Of a stretch of 64,000 bases of DNA, positions 41,556 through 49,017 are shown in pieces; the stretch's first letter is position 1; every line of letters starts with the position of its first letter. The notes beneath the pieces were generated by a model that saw nothing but the letters and a program-made list of their open reading frames with translations, did no database searches and was not told where the DNA came from. Source of the DNA: MKUN01 sp964481425. Lineage in GTDB: Bacteria > Bacteroidota > Bacteroidia > Chitinophagales > Chitinophagaceae. The position numbers and the translations under genes are program-made. The stretch is from contig CAYZTM010000021.1 of assembly GCA_964481425.1 (NCBI GenBank), positions 1 through 64,000 of the forward strand, read 5' to 3'.

Positions 41556-43292
41556 TTACATTTTTTTTGCAAATGGCGATTTGCGTTGAAGTTTGAAAGT
41601 AGCATTTACACCTTGAACATCTGGATCGTAAGCTGAAACTGAAATCTCCTCATTCCCTTGGAAAAATATATCAAGCCAAGCCTCAAGTATATTATCAAAT
41701 TTGGCATTATACCATCGGGCGGTAGCCTCTTTTATAAAAGGTGCAACCTTATGTCTATCTGCTTCGATATTTGACTTGGTTGCAAGTATTGTTGGCGTAA
41801 CTATCATAAAAAATCCTGAAAGCTTTTTATTAAGCTCAATTTCGATAGCAGCCAACCATTTGATATTTGTATTCGTAATTTGTCCAAACAGAGGTGTCCC
41901 TAACCTTTTTCTAAGTTCTGTAAAGATTGGATTATCCAAATTATTGCCTTTGTAGTTTGGGAAAATCAAATATCTGTCATGCCTTTTTGTCCATAATAAT
42001 AATCTTGTTCGGGTTAAAGCCATTAACAGTGCTGTAGATAATAAACCTTTTAAGGTCGAGTCTTGATGATGAATTACCTTATCTGGAATATGATAAATAT
42101 CCCTACTAGTTATTTGAAACGGAGTAAAAATCTGTTCGAATTCTGAGTCTGGTCCAAAGCCAACTACCCCTTCTCTTTTACGTACCGCGATAATAGGTTG
42201 ATTGCCTTTCACGATAATTTCTTGCAATTCTTTTTCATTTCCAACATTACACTCTACTCTCCTTGCTGTGGCCGGGAGTTCTAATATAGTGATCCCGTTA
42301 AATCGAATTACAGGATAGTTGCTACCTTTTCCAGGTAAATAAGATGTAGGTTTAATAAAATAGTTTCTATTTAATTGGTCTTGATCACTTGAGGGCAAAC
42401 CAGAAAATCCTTTAACCAAATCAGCCATTGCGGTATCGAATGTCTTAATTTCTATTAGGTGTGCGTCAACTCCTTTTGATCTTGCTTTATCAATAAAAGA
42501 GGATACTGCTTGAAGTGGCTGAGAATCTGCTTTTATAAACCAATAAATGCCGTTTGGGAAAGAAACAGAATTTGTCAACGCCTCCTCTAAAGTTGCCATA
42601 ATCGATTGGTCACGTCCACTGTAACCCATTATTGCTAATCCATGGGAGATGCAAGTATGAAGTAATATACTACGTAGTTGTTTGTCTTGCTCTTGTAATT
42701 CCGGTGACGTATTCTTTAATTTCTCAGAATGATAATCACCATGCAGCTTACATATAAACGGCCTTTTCCCTTCGTAATAAAGCTTCTGCGCGGTCTCGCT
42801 ATTGTCAATGGACCCTACATAAAAACTATCAGTTCGCCTGAAAACATCAATAGCAGCATTTTCAAATGCTTTGTCAAAATTAGTCGTGAATATCAAATTA
42901 CATAATCCATTTTTCATCAGAATACCTAGCACTTTATGCCCAAAGCTATTCTGCATACCACTTAATTGTTCAGCTAGAAATATTCGTCTATCTGCGGGAT
43001 ATGGAAATGCTATTTCGAAATAATGAGAATATTCCTCAATGGAACCTTCTGTAGGATACGATCCTTTCGAGTCAAAATAGTTTTGTATCTGGCGCCTAAT
43101 GGTTGGATCAGAAAGATTATTAAAAAAGGACAGGTTATATCTTTCCTCAGAACAATAAATTGTACGCTTGAATTGCCAAATCAAATCCCAAGCACTTGGC
43201 ATACCCGCAGCAACCGATGTTCCGGCACCAAAGAAAAAAGCAATATTCTTAGCCCGAAGTGGATATAGCCTGACAAATTCCGAAAATATCAT
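41556..43292 (-). CDS. SIR2-APAZ effector of a SPARSA system
   Basis: A 578-residue two-domain protein. The N-terminal SIR2-like NADase domain (about 1-290) shows FFGAGTSVAAGMPSA (residues 20-34), FTTNFDKAF (135-143, catalytic Asn/Asp) and CKLHGDYH (181-188, catalytic His), plus MGYSGRD. The C-terminal part (about 310-578) matches the APAZ region that replaces the N and PAZ lobes of Argonaute (ITILELPATARRVECNVGNEKELQEII, TRTRLLLWTKRHDRYLIFPNY). In characterised SPARSA/SIR2-Ago systems this protein hydrolyses NAD+ after target detection and causes abortive infection or loss of invading plasmids. It is the upstream gene, as in other SPARSA operons. AT content is high (60% in the lines counted). 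Confidence 0.92.
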   Translation of the reverse strand: MIFSEFVRLYPLRAKNIAFFFGAGTSVAAGMPSAWDLIWQFKRTIYCSEERYNLSFFNNLSDPTIRRQIQNYFDSKGSYPTEGSIEEYSHYFEIAFPYPADRRIFLAEQLSGMQNSFGHKVLGILMKNGLCNLIFTTNFDKAFENAAIDVFRRTDSFYVGSIDNSETAQKLYYEGKRPFICKLHGDYHSEKLKNTSPELQEQDKQLRSILLHTCISHGLAIMGYSGRDQSIMATLEEALTNSVSFPNGIYWFIKADSQPLQAVSSFIDKARSKGVDAHLIEIKTFDTAMADLVKGFSGLPSSDQDQLNRNYFIKPTSYLPGKGSNYPVIRFNGITILELPATARRVECNVGNEKELQEIIVKGNQPIIAVRKREGVVGFGPDSEFEQIFTPFQITSRDIYHIPDKVIHHQDSTLKGLLSTALLMALTRTRLLLWTKRHDRYLIFPNYKGNNLDNPIFTELRKRLGTPLFGQITNTNIKWLAAIEIELNKKLSGFFMIVTPTILATKSNIEADRHKVAPFIKEATARWYNAKFDNILEAWLDIFFQGNEEISVSAYDPDVQGVNATFKLQRKSPFAKKM

Positions 43293-43338
43293 AATGAATA
43301 ATACAATTAGCTTTTTACATTTTAATCCGACTTGTCTT

Positions 43339-43467
43339 CTACGTAAAATTCACACCAATCGCTGGCAATTCAATCCAACCTTCTTTTTGTAAAAAGACCG
43401 GCGCCGTCAGTACAATGTAACCAAGTTTGTACGAGTTATTATTTGTAACGCCTAAGTTAAACTTCAT
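43339..43467 (-). pseudogene. Small ORF, probable gene remnant
   Basis: A 42-codon ORF (MKFNLGVTNNNSYK..., ending ELPAIGVNFT). The frame stays open for seven codons upstream of the ATG (FSENAEPT), then meets a stop. The sequence reads like a strand-rich part of a larger protein and not like random AT-rich DNA, but I recognise no family. It lies in the 273-nt gap between the SIR2 gene and the upstream hypothetical gene, on the same strand. It could be a real short gene or the tail of a lost one. Confidence 0.3.
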
Positions 43468-43565
43468 AGTAGGTTCGGCATTTTCTGAAAATTAATAAAA
43501 TAATTGTTTTGAAACGTATACCCGACTTCCATTCAATAATATAAAAAGGTCACTTCTGATTATGA

Positions 43566-44093
43566 CTATTGAACACTTTCCCTACTTCTACGTTTGAAAG
43601 CAGTAAGTTCCCATTCTGCCAATAAAATATCATTCTTTGATGCAATATCCCTTGCTTTATTAATTATTGCTAGGTAGTTCGTCTCATCCAAATCTTTTGA
43701 CCAAGATATTACAGGGTTATATTTTAGTACTAGCTGTATTGTTCTGTCAACTGGAAAATGAGGTGGGGGCTTGATTTTATCAATGCACCACAAATATTTC
43801 AGGTATAAGTTCAGTACTTTTTGCCTCACACCAAAATTCAAATATCCATCTTTAAGAATAGGACTACTAACATTGTTCAGAGTTTGGATGTTTTCTAAAT
43901 GCTTTTTTTCAGAGACATCACCCTCGGCATATTCTGATGATATTTCAGACACACGCTGATGAAGTTCTTTTCGAAACTCTCCCTTTTCTTTCTCTGAAGT
44001 ACTTTTTTTATAGATTTCGACCCTTTGAAATGCGCCAGCAATAGTCATCATCCATATTTCCTCCATTATAAAAGCGTACTTGCTATCAGTCAT
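43566..44093 (-). CDS. Uncharacterised 175-residue protein beside SPARSA
   Basis: A soluble, mostly helical protein with no signal peptide. The first half is charged helix (KSTSEKEKGEFRKELHQRVSEI). The conserved-looking core is GYLNFGVRQKVLNLYLKYLWCIDKIKPPPHFPVDRTI, with a WELTAF segment near the C-terminus. That core (..G..QK.LNLYLKYLWC....PPH.P.DR) resembles a family of hypothetical proteins I associate with genomic islands, without known function. It shares the strand and AT-rich composition of the SIR2-Ago operon and lies 273 nt upstream of it. It could be an accessory component, a regulator, or merely island cargo. Confidence 0.65.
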   Translation of the reverse strand: MTDSKYAFIMEEIWMMTIAGAFQRVEIYKKSTSEKEKGEFRKELHQRVSEISSEYAEGDVSEKKHLENIQTLNNVSSPILKDGYLNFGVRQKVLNLYLKYLWCIDKIKPPPHFPVDRTIQLVLKYNPVISWSKDLDETNYLAIINKARDIASKNDILLAEWELTAFKRRSRESVQ

Positions 44094-44996
44094 TCGTTCT
44101 GTTTTATTATTTCTCTCTTACAATTTAGAAATTTTAATTTTATCACTTCTTATCCACATTATTTGGAACACCCCCTTTCCATTTCGTAACTTTATCAGCA
44201 GCCATAGCTTTTTTTTACCGCCATAGCTTTAGCGAAGGTGGTAAGCGACGGCGGCGCTAAGTTGCCGATGCCCTAAGCACTAGCACAAGTTCTTTGACAT
44301 CACTGTAAACCCTGGCAAAAGCTACAGGTTCGATCCCTGTCCTCACTACACCATTTCCGGAAACCGGTAACGACTAGAACTCCCCTCCTGGGCGGCAACT
44401 GAAAAAACAAACCGGCAACGACCAGAAATTATTCCATAACGCAATATGAGGCTTCCAACAAGCATTTCCGCCGATTATACTATTTCCAACCGGAAATTAT
44501 TTTTTGACTGCAAAATCGGAAATAATAGAAATTTGAATGTGAAACCAGCAAACCTTATCAGAAGTAAATTGCAGAAAACAAGAAGCAAACCAGAAGCAAT
44601 ATTCACATCCAATAACCCACTCTAAACGATTGAAAATTAGCCCAAAAGAAGAAAAAGTACACAAGATCAACTTCTTATTTTTTCTTTTCCGCAAAATCAG
44701 AAGCAGGAACCAAATAGCTCCCCTCTTTTACCAGCTTGTGCGTGGCAGCAAAGAGGGGTGGACTGCTTCAGACAGACATGCGTTTCCTATAAAATGAAGC
44801 AGGACGGGGTGATTGTACTTTTCCCTCAATATAACGAGATCGCTTCCCCGAAGGAATCGGGACACGCGTGCCTCGCGAAGACGCACAGAGGCCCGACCTC
44901 TACATCCCCCTGGCCCCCTTCGCAAACGCACATGCCATCGCGCAAGGGGGAAAAGCTGCACACTGCTCCTGCCCTCCTGCCGCTGCTATCTGCAAC
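44094..44996. other. Gene-free, eroded island flank
   Basis: About 900 nt with no supportable gene. 44094-44200 is very AT-rich upstream DNA. 44200-44280 holds short repeats (GCCATAGCTTT twice) and a GCGGCGCTAAG palindromic stretch. 44324-44353 is a tRNA-3'-end-like sequence. 44361-44430 has two near-copies of AAACCGG-T/C-AACGAC-T/C-AGAA about 48 nt apart. 44510-44700 is A-rich with repeated GCAAAATC-G/A-GAA at its ends. From about 44730 the composition turns GC-rich, joining the lptC side. The open frames here lack coding character. It looks like a degraded mobile-element boundary. Confidence 0.6.
44324..44353 (+). other. tRNA-3'-end-like fragment (possible att remnant)
   Basis: A perfect T-arm (ACAGG stem, TTCGATC loop, CCTGT stem) is followed by CCTCACT and, two bases late, ACACCA. 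No D-arm, anticodon arm or matching 5' acceptor strand is found upstream, so it is not a functional tRNA. Integrases commonly use tRNA 3' ends as attachment sites, which would fit a remnant at the edge of the AT-rich island. Confidence 0.45.
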
Positions 44997-45548
44997 TCAA
45001 TTAGGCACTTCGCCTTTATCCACCAGCATGGTGCCTTTCTGGTTCATGATGCGGTACCAGGAGAAGTCTTCGTTGGCTTCGAGGCCGTCGCCATACATAG
45101 TTAGGGTGGGTGTGCTGATCTTCACGAACTTCTCGGTAAAGAAGCGCTGTATGCCCTGGTTCCATACCAGCTCTTCGGTGTGCAGGGTGTCGCCCTTTTT
45201 GTTCACCACCACTATATGGTCGCGTATGAGGAAGTTGCCCTGCTTCTCGTAATAGCGGGCATAGTTGGCGGTCAGGGTGCTCTCCACATGCATGCTGTCG
45301 TTGTACACCTCGGCCTTTATGCCCTTGTTCATGTCCATATAAGGGGGGCGGGCGCTCTCGTTGGCAATGTATTCTTTGGCGTAGATGCGGGCCCTTACCC
45401 TGCCCTGCTCGCTGTAGATGAGGGTAACATCCTCGGCCCTGTCGACCTGGTAAACGCTGCGGCCGGTGAGCGCGGTCACTTCCTTAGGGTCGTTCTTGCA
45501 GGAGGCAAGGAGGCTAAGCAAAAGACCGGGAATGAGTATCTGCCGCAT
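44997..45548 (-). CDS. lptC: LPS export protein LptC
   Basis: A 183-residue lipoprotein-type LptC. The start at 45548 gives MRQILIPGLLLSLLASC with a lipobox Cys; the longer in-frame extension is Arg-rich and overlaps the upstream gene's end. The mature part is the OstA-like fold: RAEDVTLIYSEQGRVRARIYA, GIKAEVYNDSMHVESTLTANYARYYEKQGNFLIRDHIVVVNKKGDTLHTEELVW and TPTLTMYGDGLEANEDFSWY. LptC links LptBFG to LptA in moving LPS through the periplasm. Bacteroidota versions are often lipid-anchored rather than having an N-terminal transmembrane helix. It ends the coaX-OMP-lptC operon. Confidence 0.85.
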   Translation of the reverse strand: MRQILIPGLLLSLLASCKNDPKEVTALTGRSVYQVDRAEDVTLIYSEQGRVRARIYAKEYIANESARPPYMDMNKGIKAEVYNDSMHVESTLTANYARYYEKQGNFLIRDHIVVVNKKGDTLHTEELVWNQGIQRFFTEKFVKISTPTLTMYGDGLEANEDFSWYRIMNQKGTMLVDKGEVPN

Positions 45549-45588
45549 GAAGCGGGGCTTAAGACAGAATGCAGGGCGTTGCCGGCGC

Positions 45589-46884
45589 CTAGTCATACCT
45601 GCGCTTTATGAACCAGCGGTCGTTGAGCGATATGCCGAGCGAGAGCTTGAAGAAGTTCTCCTTCACGAGGCCATTGGCCTCGGTGCCGCGCTTGCCTATC
45701 TCGAAGGCGGTATGTATGCGGTCGGTATAGCGCTTGAAGGGCAGGCTGAAGCCGAAGGTGAGCGCGTAGTAATTGATATCGGTACTGCGCAGCGACACAT
45801 GGTCTTTGCCATAGTAGAAGCCGAGGCGGTAGGTAACACGCTGCAGGTAGTTGTGTATGCTGAGGGGGTTGGGGGTATATGCCCCACCCGCGCCTATGCG
45901 GTAGGTATTGGCCACCGAATCGACAGAACCGAAGTTGCGGAACTGGCTCCACTGCACGGCAGAGAAGTCGAGGCCGGCGCTCCATTTTTCGCCGTTCATC
46001 AGCTGCACGCCAAGGCTGTAGGCCATGGGCAGCTTCATGCTGCCTTTGGTATTGAGCAGGGTGAAGGCAGTATCTTCCTGCAGAGTGCCGCCGAGGTTGA
46101 AGTAGGTAACCCAGTACTGGTCGCGGAAGGCGCGGAGATCCTGGCTGAGGGTGAAGGTGCCCCCCACCCTGATGGCGAGGTTGGTATCGAGCTTGTGCTC
46201 GTATTGCAGGCCGGCCTTCCAGTACAGGCCGCCTATGCGGGTGTATTTGGATATGTCGGTATTGATGGCGTGGGTGGTATCTATATTGGCAAAGACGCTG
46301 GTATTGCGTATGGTGCCGAAGGTGTAGCCGAAGTTGGCGCCGAGGCTGAAGCCCTTTACCTGGCCGGCAAGGCCGAGGAAGGCATAGTTGAGCGCGCCGT
46401 CGCCATAGTAGGTATGCACCGTTTCCCCGATGCCCACGGTGCCCGTGGTATCGTTGAGGTGGTAGTACACATGCGACATGGGGCGGAGGCCCACAGCGAG
46501 GCCCATGTGCTTGCCTATGGGGAAGCCTATGGTAAGGTAGGACAGGGTGGCCATACCGGTGCTGTTGCTGGTGCCATTGGCGGTAAGGGTGGATAGTGAG
46601 CCCTGCATGGCCCCCTCGTAGGTAGTGAGGCTGAGCGATGCGTATGAGGCGGGGTTATCCGTATTGACCTGGTACTGGCCGGCAAAGGCGGAGGAAACGT
46701 TGCCCATACCCTTGATGACCACGTTGTTACCATTCACCATCTCGCCCACGCCATAGCGTGAGTAGGGCTGGTTCTGCCGGTTGGAGGTAGGGTTGCTTAC
46801 CGAACTGGTTTGCGCGGCAGCTGCCGCAGTAAGGAAAATGGATATTGAGAGTGTAAAAAAGTGCTTAGCGCGAATATGGCACAT
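45589..46884 (-). CDS. Outer-membrane beta-barrel protein of the coaX-lptC operon
   Basis: A 431-residue outer-membrane protein: signal peptide (KHFFTLSISIFLTAAAAAQ), NQPYSRYGVGEMVNGNNVVIKGMGNVSSAF opening as in FadL/OmpP1-like Bacteroidota proteins, then regular amphipathic strands (YLTIGFPIGKHMGLAVGLRPMS, FSLGANFGYTFGTIRN, YYALTFGFSLPFKRY) to a final barrel strand (FKLSLGISLNDRWFIKRRY). The gene order coaX, this protein, lptC recurs in Bacteroidota. Its substrate is unknown; linkage to lptC suggests envelope lipid or LPS biology. It overlaps coaX by 20 nt. Confidence 0.85.
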   Translation of the reverse strand: MCHIRAKHFFTLSISIFLTAAAAAQTSSVSNPTSNRQNQPYSRYGVGEMVNGNNVVIKGMGNVSSAFAGQYQVNTDNPASYASLSLTTYEGAMQGSLSTLTANGTSNSTGMATLSYLTIGFPIGKHMGLAVGLRPMSHVYYHLNDTTGTVGIGETVHTYYGDGALNYAFLGLAGQVKGFSLGANFGYTFGTIRNTSVFANIDTTHAINTDISKYTRIGGLYWKAGLQYEHKLDTNLAIRVGGTFTLSQDLRAFRDQYWVTYFNLGGTLQEDTAFTLLNTKGSMKLPMAYSLGVQLMNGEKWSAGLDFSAVQWSQFRNFGSVDSVANTYRIGAGGAYTPNPLSIHNYLQRVTYRLGFYYGKDHVSLRSTDINYYALTFGFSLPFKRYTDRIHTAFEIGKRGTEANGLVKENFFKLSLGISLNDRWFIKRRYD

Positions 46885-47608
46885 TATGTTTTAAAATTAG
46901 ATTTAGCCCCCTGAGCGATAAGTAGGGGTCTGCAAATATCTTGCTTTTGAGCCTGCTTTCAAAATAAGCCGCATCGCCCCCGGTTAAAGTGGCGTTAAAT
47001 TCGGGGTATTGCTCTGAGAAATGGGCTATCATTCCATCTATCTCTGAGGCCATGCCATATACGGCGCCGCTGCGCATGCAGGTGGCGGTATCGTAGCCAA
47101 GGAGCAGGAGGTCGCCCTCTACTTTTACCTGCGGCAGCTTCTCGGTGAACTGGTGCATGGCCTGGAGGCGCATGTGCAGGCCGGGCGATATGGCCCCGCC
47201 GCGGAAGGTGCGGTTCTTCTGCACAAAGTTGTAGGTGATGCAGGTGCCGCAGCTGATGACAAGGTTATTGACATCGGGGTTCATCATGTGGGCGGCCACT
47301 GCCAGGGGCAGCCTGTCCATGCCCAGGGTGTCGGGCGAGGTATAGGCATTGATGATGGGCAGCGGGGTGTTCATGTCGAGCTTGATGAAGTAGCTGAGGT
47401 TGGTCTGCAGCATGCTTTCGAGGCCCGGCGGGTGCATGGCCACTGAGGCCAGTATGCCGTTATCGATCTTATGGTCCTGTATATAGAATGAGAGCGATGT
47501 AATGATGTCCTCTTCAGGGAATACCTTGGTCTCTATCAGTTTGTCGTCGCTAAAAACTGCTGCTTTCACACGACTGTTACCCCAGTCGATAACAATGTTC
47601 ATTGACAT
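46865..47608 (-). CDS. coaX: Type III pantothenate kinase
   Basis: A 247-residue ASKHA-fold kinase catalysing the first step of coenzyme A synthesis. Motifs are the N-terminal phosphate loop MNIVIDWGNSRVKAAVF, DTLGMDRLPLAVAA (substrate-binding GxDR), VISCGTCITYNFV (second phosphate loop, where the usual Asp is Cys-Gly-Thr-Cys in this clade), GGAISPGLHMR and LTGGDAAYF. Type III enzymes lack feedback inhibition by CoA and are typical of Bacteroidota. A second ATG two codons in (47602) may be the true start. It is the first gene of an operon with the barrel protein and lptC. Confidence 0.92.
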   Translation of the reverse strand: MSMNIVIDWGNSRVKAAVFSDDKLIETKVFPEEDIITSLSFYIQDHKIDNGILASVAMHPPGLESMLQTNLSYFIKLDMNTPLPIINAYTSPDTLGMDRLPLAVAAHMMNPDVNNLVISCGTCITYNFVQKNRTFRGGAISPGLHMRLQAMHQFTEKLPQVKVEGDLLLLGYDTATCMRSGAVYGMASEIDGMIAHFSEQYPEFNATLTGGDAAYFESRLKSKIFADPYLSLRGLNLILKHNVPYSR

Positions 47609-47711
47609 AAAAATGGTATTTTTTGGTAAGGACTGCCAATATAGTAAAAATTAACAGAAAGTAGAAAGTAGCGGGTGGAAAAGCCCTGCGAGAGAGCGGC
47701 CTCATCCCCGG

Positions 47712-47732
47712 CCCTTCTCCAAAGGAGAAGGG
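47712..47732. repeat. Short palindromic repeat
   Basis: Arms CCCTTCTCC and GGAGAAGGG around an AAA loop form a perfect 9-bp hairpin in the gap before coaX, next to an AGAAAGTAGAAAGTAG block at about 47656-47671. Such palindromes are scattered intergenic elements in many genomes. On the plus strand it is followed by an A run, and on the minus strand there is no U tract. Confidence 0.55.
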
Positions 47733-47765
47733 GGAAAAAATCAGAAAGCTCCGGATCTTTTTCTT

Positions 47766-48026
47766 TCAGACAAGAGGCTCTATTGCATTAAGACGCTCCT
47801 GGTTCTGTGCCTTTTCCCAGTTGTCCATTAGCTCCTTTTGATGCAGCGCGGCCCACTCTATCACAAGACCCAGTACCCTTGGCGGCAGATAGCCGTTCCA
47901 AAGCTCCAGCTTTTGAATATCGATGGTGGCTTTGTGCTCCCCATAGTCGGCATGAAAATGCGGGGGATTGTGCTCCCGGTAGTACATTTTAATAATGATC
48001 CCAAGGAAGAAACTAATCTGCGGCAT
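47766..48026 (-). CDS. DUF4160 domain protein
   Basis: An 86-residue protein. The opening MPQISFFLGIIIKMYYREHNPPHFHADYGEHKATIDI is the DUF4160 signature (Y-x-EH-x-PPHFHA-x-Y). Family members are nearly always coupled to DUF2442 genes, as here (14-nt overlap, DUF2442 upstream). The pair has the size and layout of a toxin-antitoxin module but the biochemical function is unknown. Confidence 0.88.
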   Translation of the reverse strand: MPQISFFLGIIIKMYYREHNPPHFHADYGEHKATIDIQKLELWNGYLPPRVLGLVIEWAALHQKELMDNWEKAQNQERLNAIEPLV

Positions 48027-48288
48027 TGAATGTAGGCGTGTGTAACACTTTTACAGGTTCAGCATTGAGTATCTCGGCATAGATATTATCCGCATCTATC
48101 TCTAATTCATCCGTCCAGATGATCGCGGCGCCATCAGTATGTACCGAGGCAAAAAGCGCAGGATCTTTTAATTGAACGAAGATGCCCTTCTCAACAAAAT
48201 CGGCGAGGCTGACGATGCCGGAGACGCCATCGCTAAATGTTACCCTTATTTTATAGCCGTCGAGGGCCTGTACTTTTGTTGCAGTCAT
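48013..48288 (-). CDS. DUF2442 domain protein
   Basis: A 91-residue protein with the DUF2442 pattern: YKIRVTFSDGVSGIVSLADFVEKGIFVQLKDPALFASVHTD...IIWTDELEIDADNIYAEI. The family is often the upstream partner of DUF4160, with which it overlaps by 14 nt, and is proposed to be antitoxin-like or DNA-binding. No helix-turn-helix is evident here. Function unknown. Confidence 0.88.
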   Translation of the reverse strand: MTATKVQALDGYKIRVTFSDGVSGIVSLADFVEKGIFVQLKDPALFASVHTDGAAIIWTDELEIDADNIYAEILNAEPVKVLHTPTFNAAD

Positions 48289-48359
48289 GACAATTTCCTC
48301 TTATCAAAATTAAGCTATTTTATGGGAACTATGCAGGCCCCATAAGAGGGAATTTTTCA

Positions 48360-49004
48360 TCAGAGGTTGAGGCCATCGATGGAGAGGTCGCGGAAGTGAC
48401 CGTTCATCTGTATGCGGGCCTTTAGCTGCTCCAGCTCCTGCACGAGGGGCAGGATGGAGTTGAGGTGACGGCGCAGGTATTCGAGGCGCTGCAACTCTGT
48501 GAAAAGACCCAGCAGCTCATACTCCTGCTGGCGCGAGAGGCCCACGAAATGGGCTATCTCGTAGGATATGACGGCGCCGCTCCTGTCTGGGAACTTGTTC
48601 TCTACATTCAGCAGGGTGTACATGCGTTTTACTTCAGACATGATGAGGTCAGCCATGCTGCTGTCGCCGGGCTCCACTATATTATCGGGGTAGTTGACGA
48701 TGGCGCCGTGGTATAGCTTGCCGGGTATCTCTTTTATCACTTCGAGCACTTTGAATACGCTGAGGCCCCGCGTGCGGATGTCCATCTCGCCGCTGTCGTA
48801 TTCCTTTACCATCTCGGTGATCTCCACAAGGGTGCCCAGCTCCCCTACTTTCTTATCAAAAACGGGGGGGATGCCGAAGGGCTTTTTATTGTCTATGCAC
48901 TCGCGTATAAGCTGCTTGTATTGGGGCTCGAAGATGTGAAGGTTCAAGGGCTCCCCGGGGTACACTACTATCTCCAGGGGGAAAATGGGTACAAAATTTG
49001 TCAT
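48360..49004 (-). CDS. LON substrate-binding-domain protein
   Basis: A 214-residue protein consisting of the N-terminal substrate-binding domain of Lon only, with no ATPase or protease part. It opens FVPIFPLEIVVYPGEPLNLHIFEPQYKQLIRECI, followed by GTLVEITEMVKEYDSGEMDIRTRGLSVFKV, then a C-terminal helical segment (LELQRLEYLRRHLNSILPLVQELEQL). Stand-alone LON-domain proteins are widespread; their function is poorly defined. It lies 13 nt downstream of the O-antigen ligase gene and is probably co-transcribed with it. Confidence 0.87.
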   Translation of the reverse strand: MTNFVPIFPLEIVVYPGEPLNLHIFEPQYKQLIRECIDNKKPFGIPPVFDKKVGELGTLVEITEMVKEYDSGEMDIRTRGLSVFKVLEVIKEIPGKLYHGAIVNYPDNIVEPGDSSMADLIMSEVKRMYTLLNVENKFPDRSGAVISYEIAHFVGLSRQQEYELLGLFTELQRLEYLRRHLNSILPLVQELEQLKARIQMNGHFRDLSIDGLNL

Positions 49005-49017
49005 GATCGTCCTGTTT

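Noticed and set aside
41556..43292. TIR-APAZ (SPARTA-type) effector
   Set aside because: The N-terminal motifs (GAGTS, TNFD, KLHGD) are SIR2, not TIR.
44324..44353. tRNA-like sequence considered as a working tRNA or tmRNA 3' end
   Set aside because: No D-arm, anticodon arm or complementary 5' acceptor strand is present, and the acceptor end is offset by two bases.
44497..44694. A 65-residue minus-strand frame in the island flank
   Set aside because: Phe/Cys/Trp-rich AT-driven sequence without a start context or recognisable domain.
44728..44961. Arg- and Leu-rich frames just before lptC
   Set aside because: Composition is typical of non-coding frames in GC-rich DNA, with no conserved pattern.
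45466..46596. A 376-residue plus-strand open frame rich in Val, Glu, Ala and Gly
   Set aside because: It is antisense to the outer-membrane barrel gene, has no motif or plausible fold, and reflects codon bias on the other strand.
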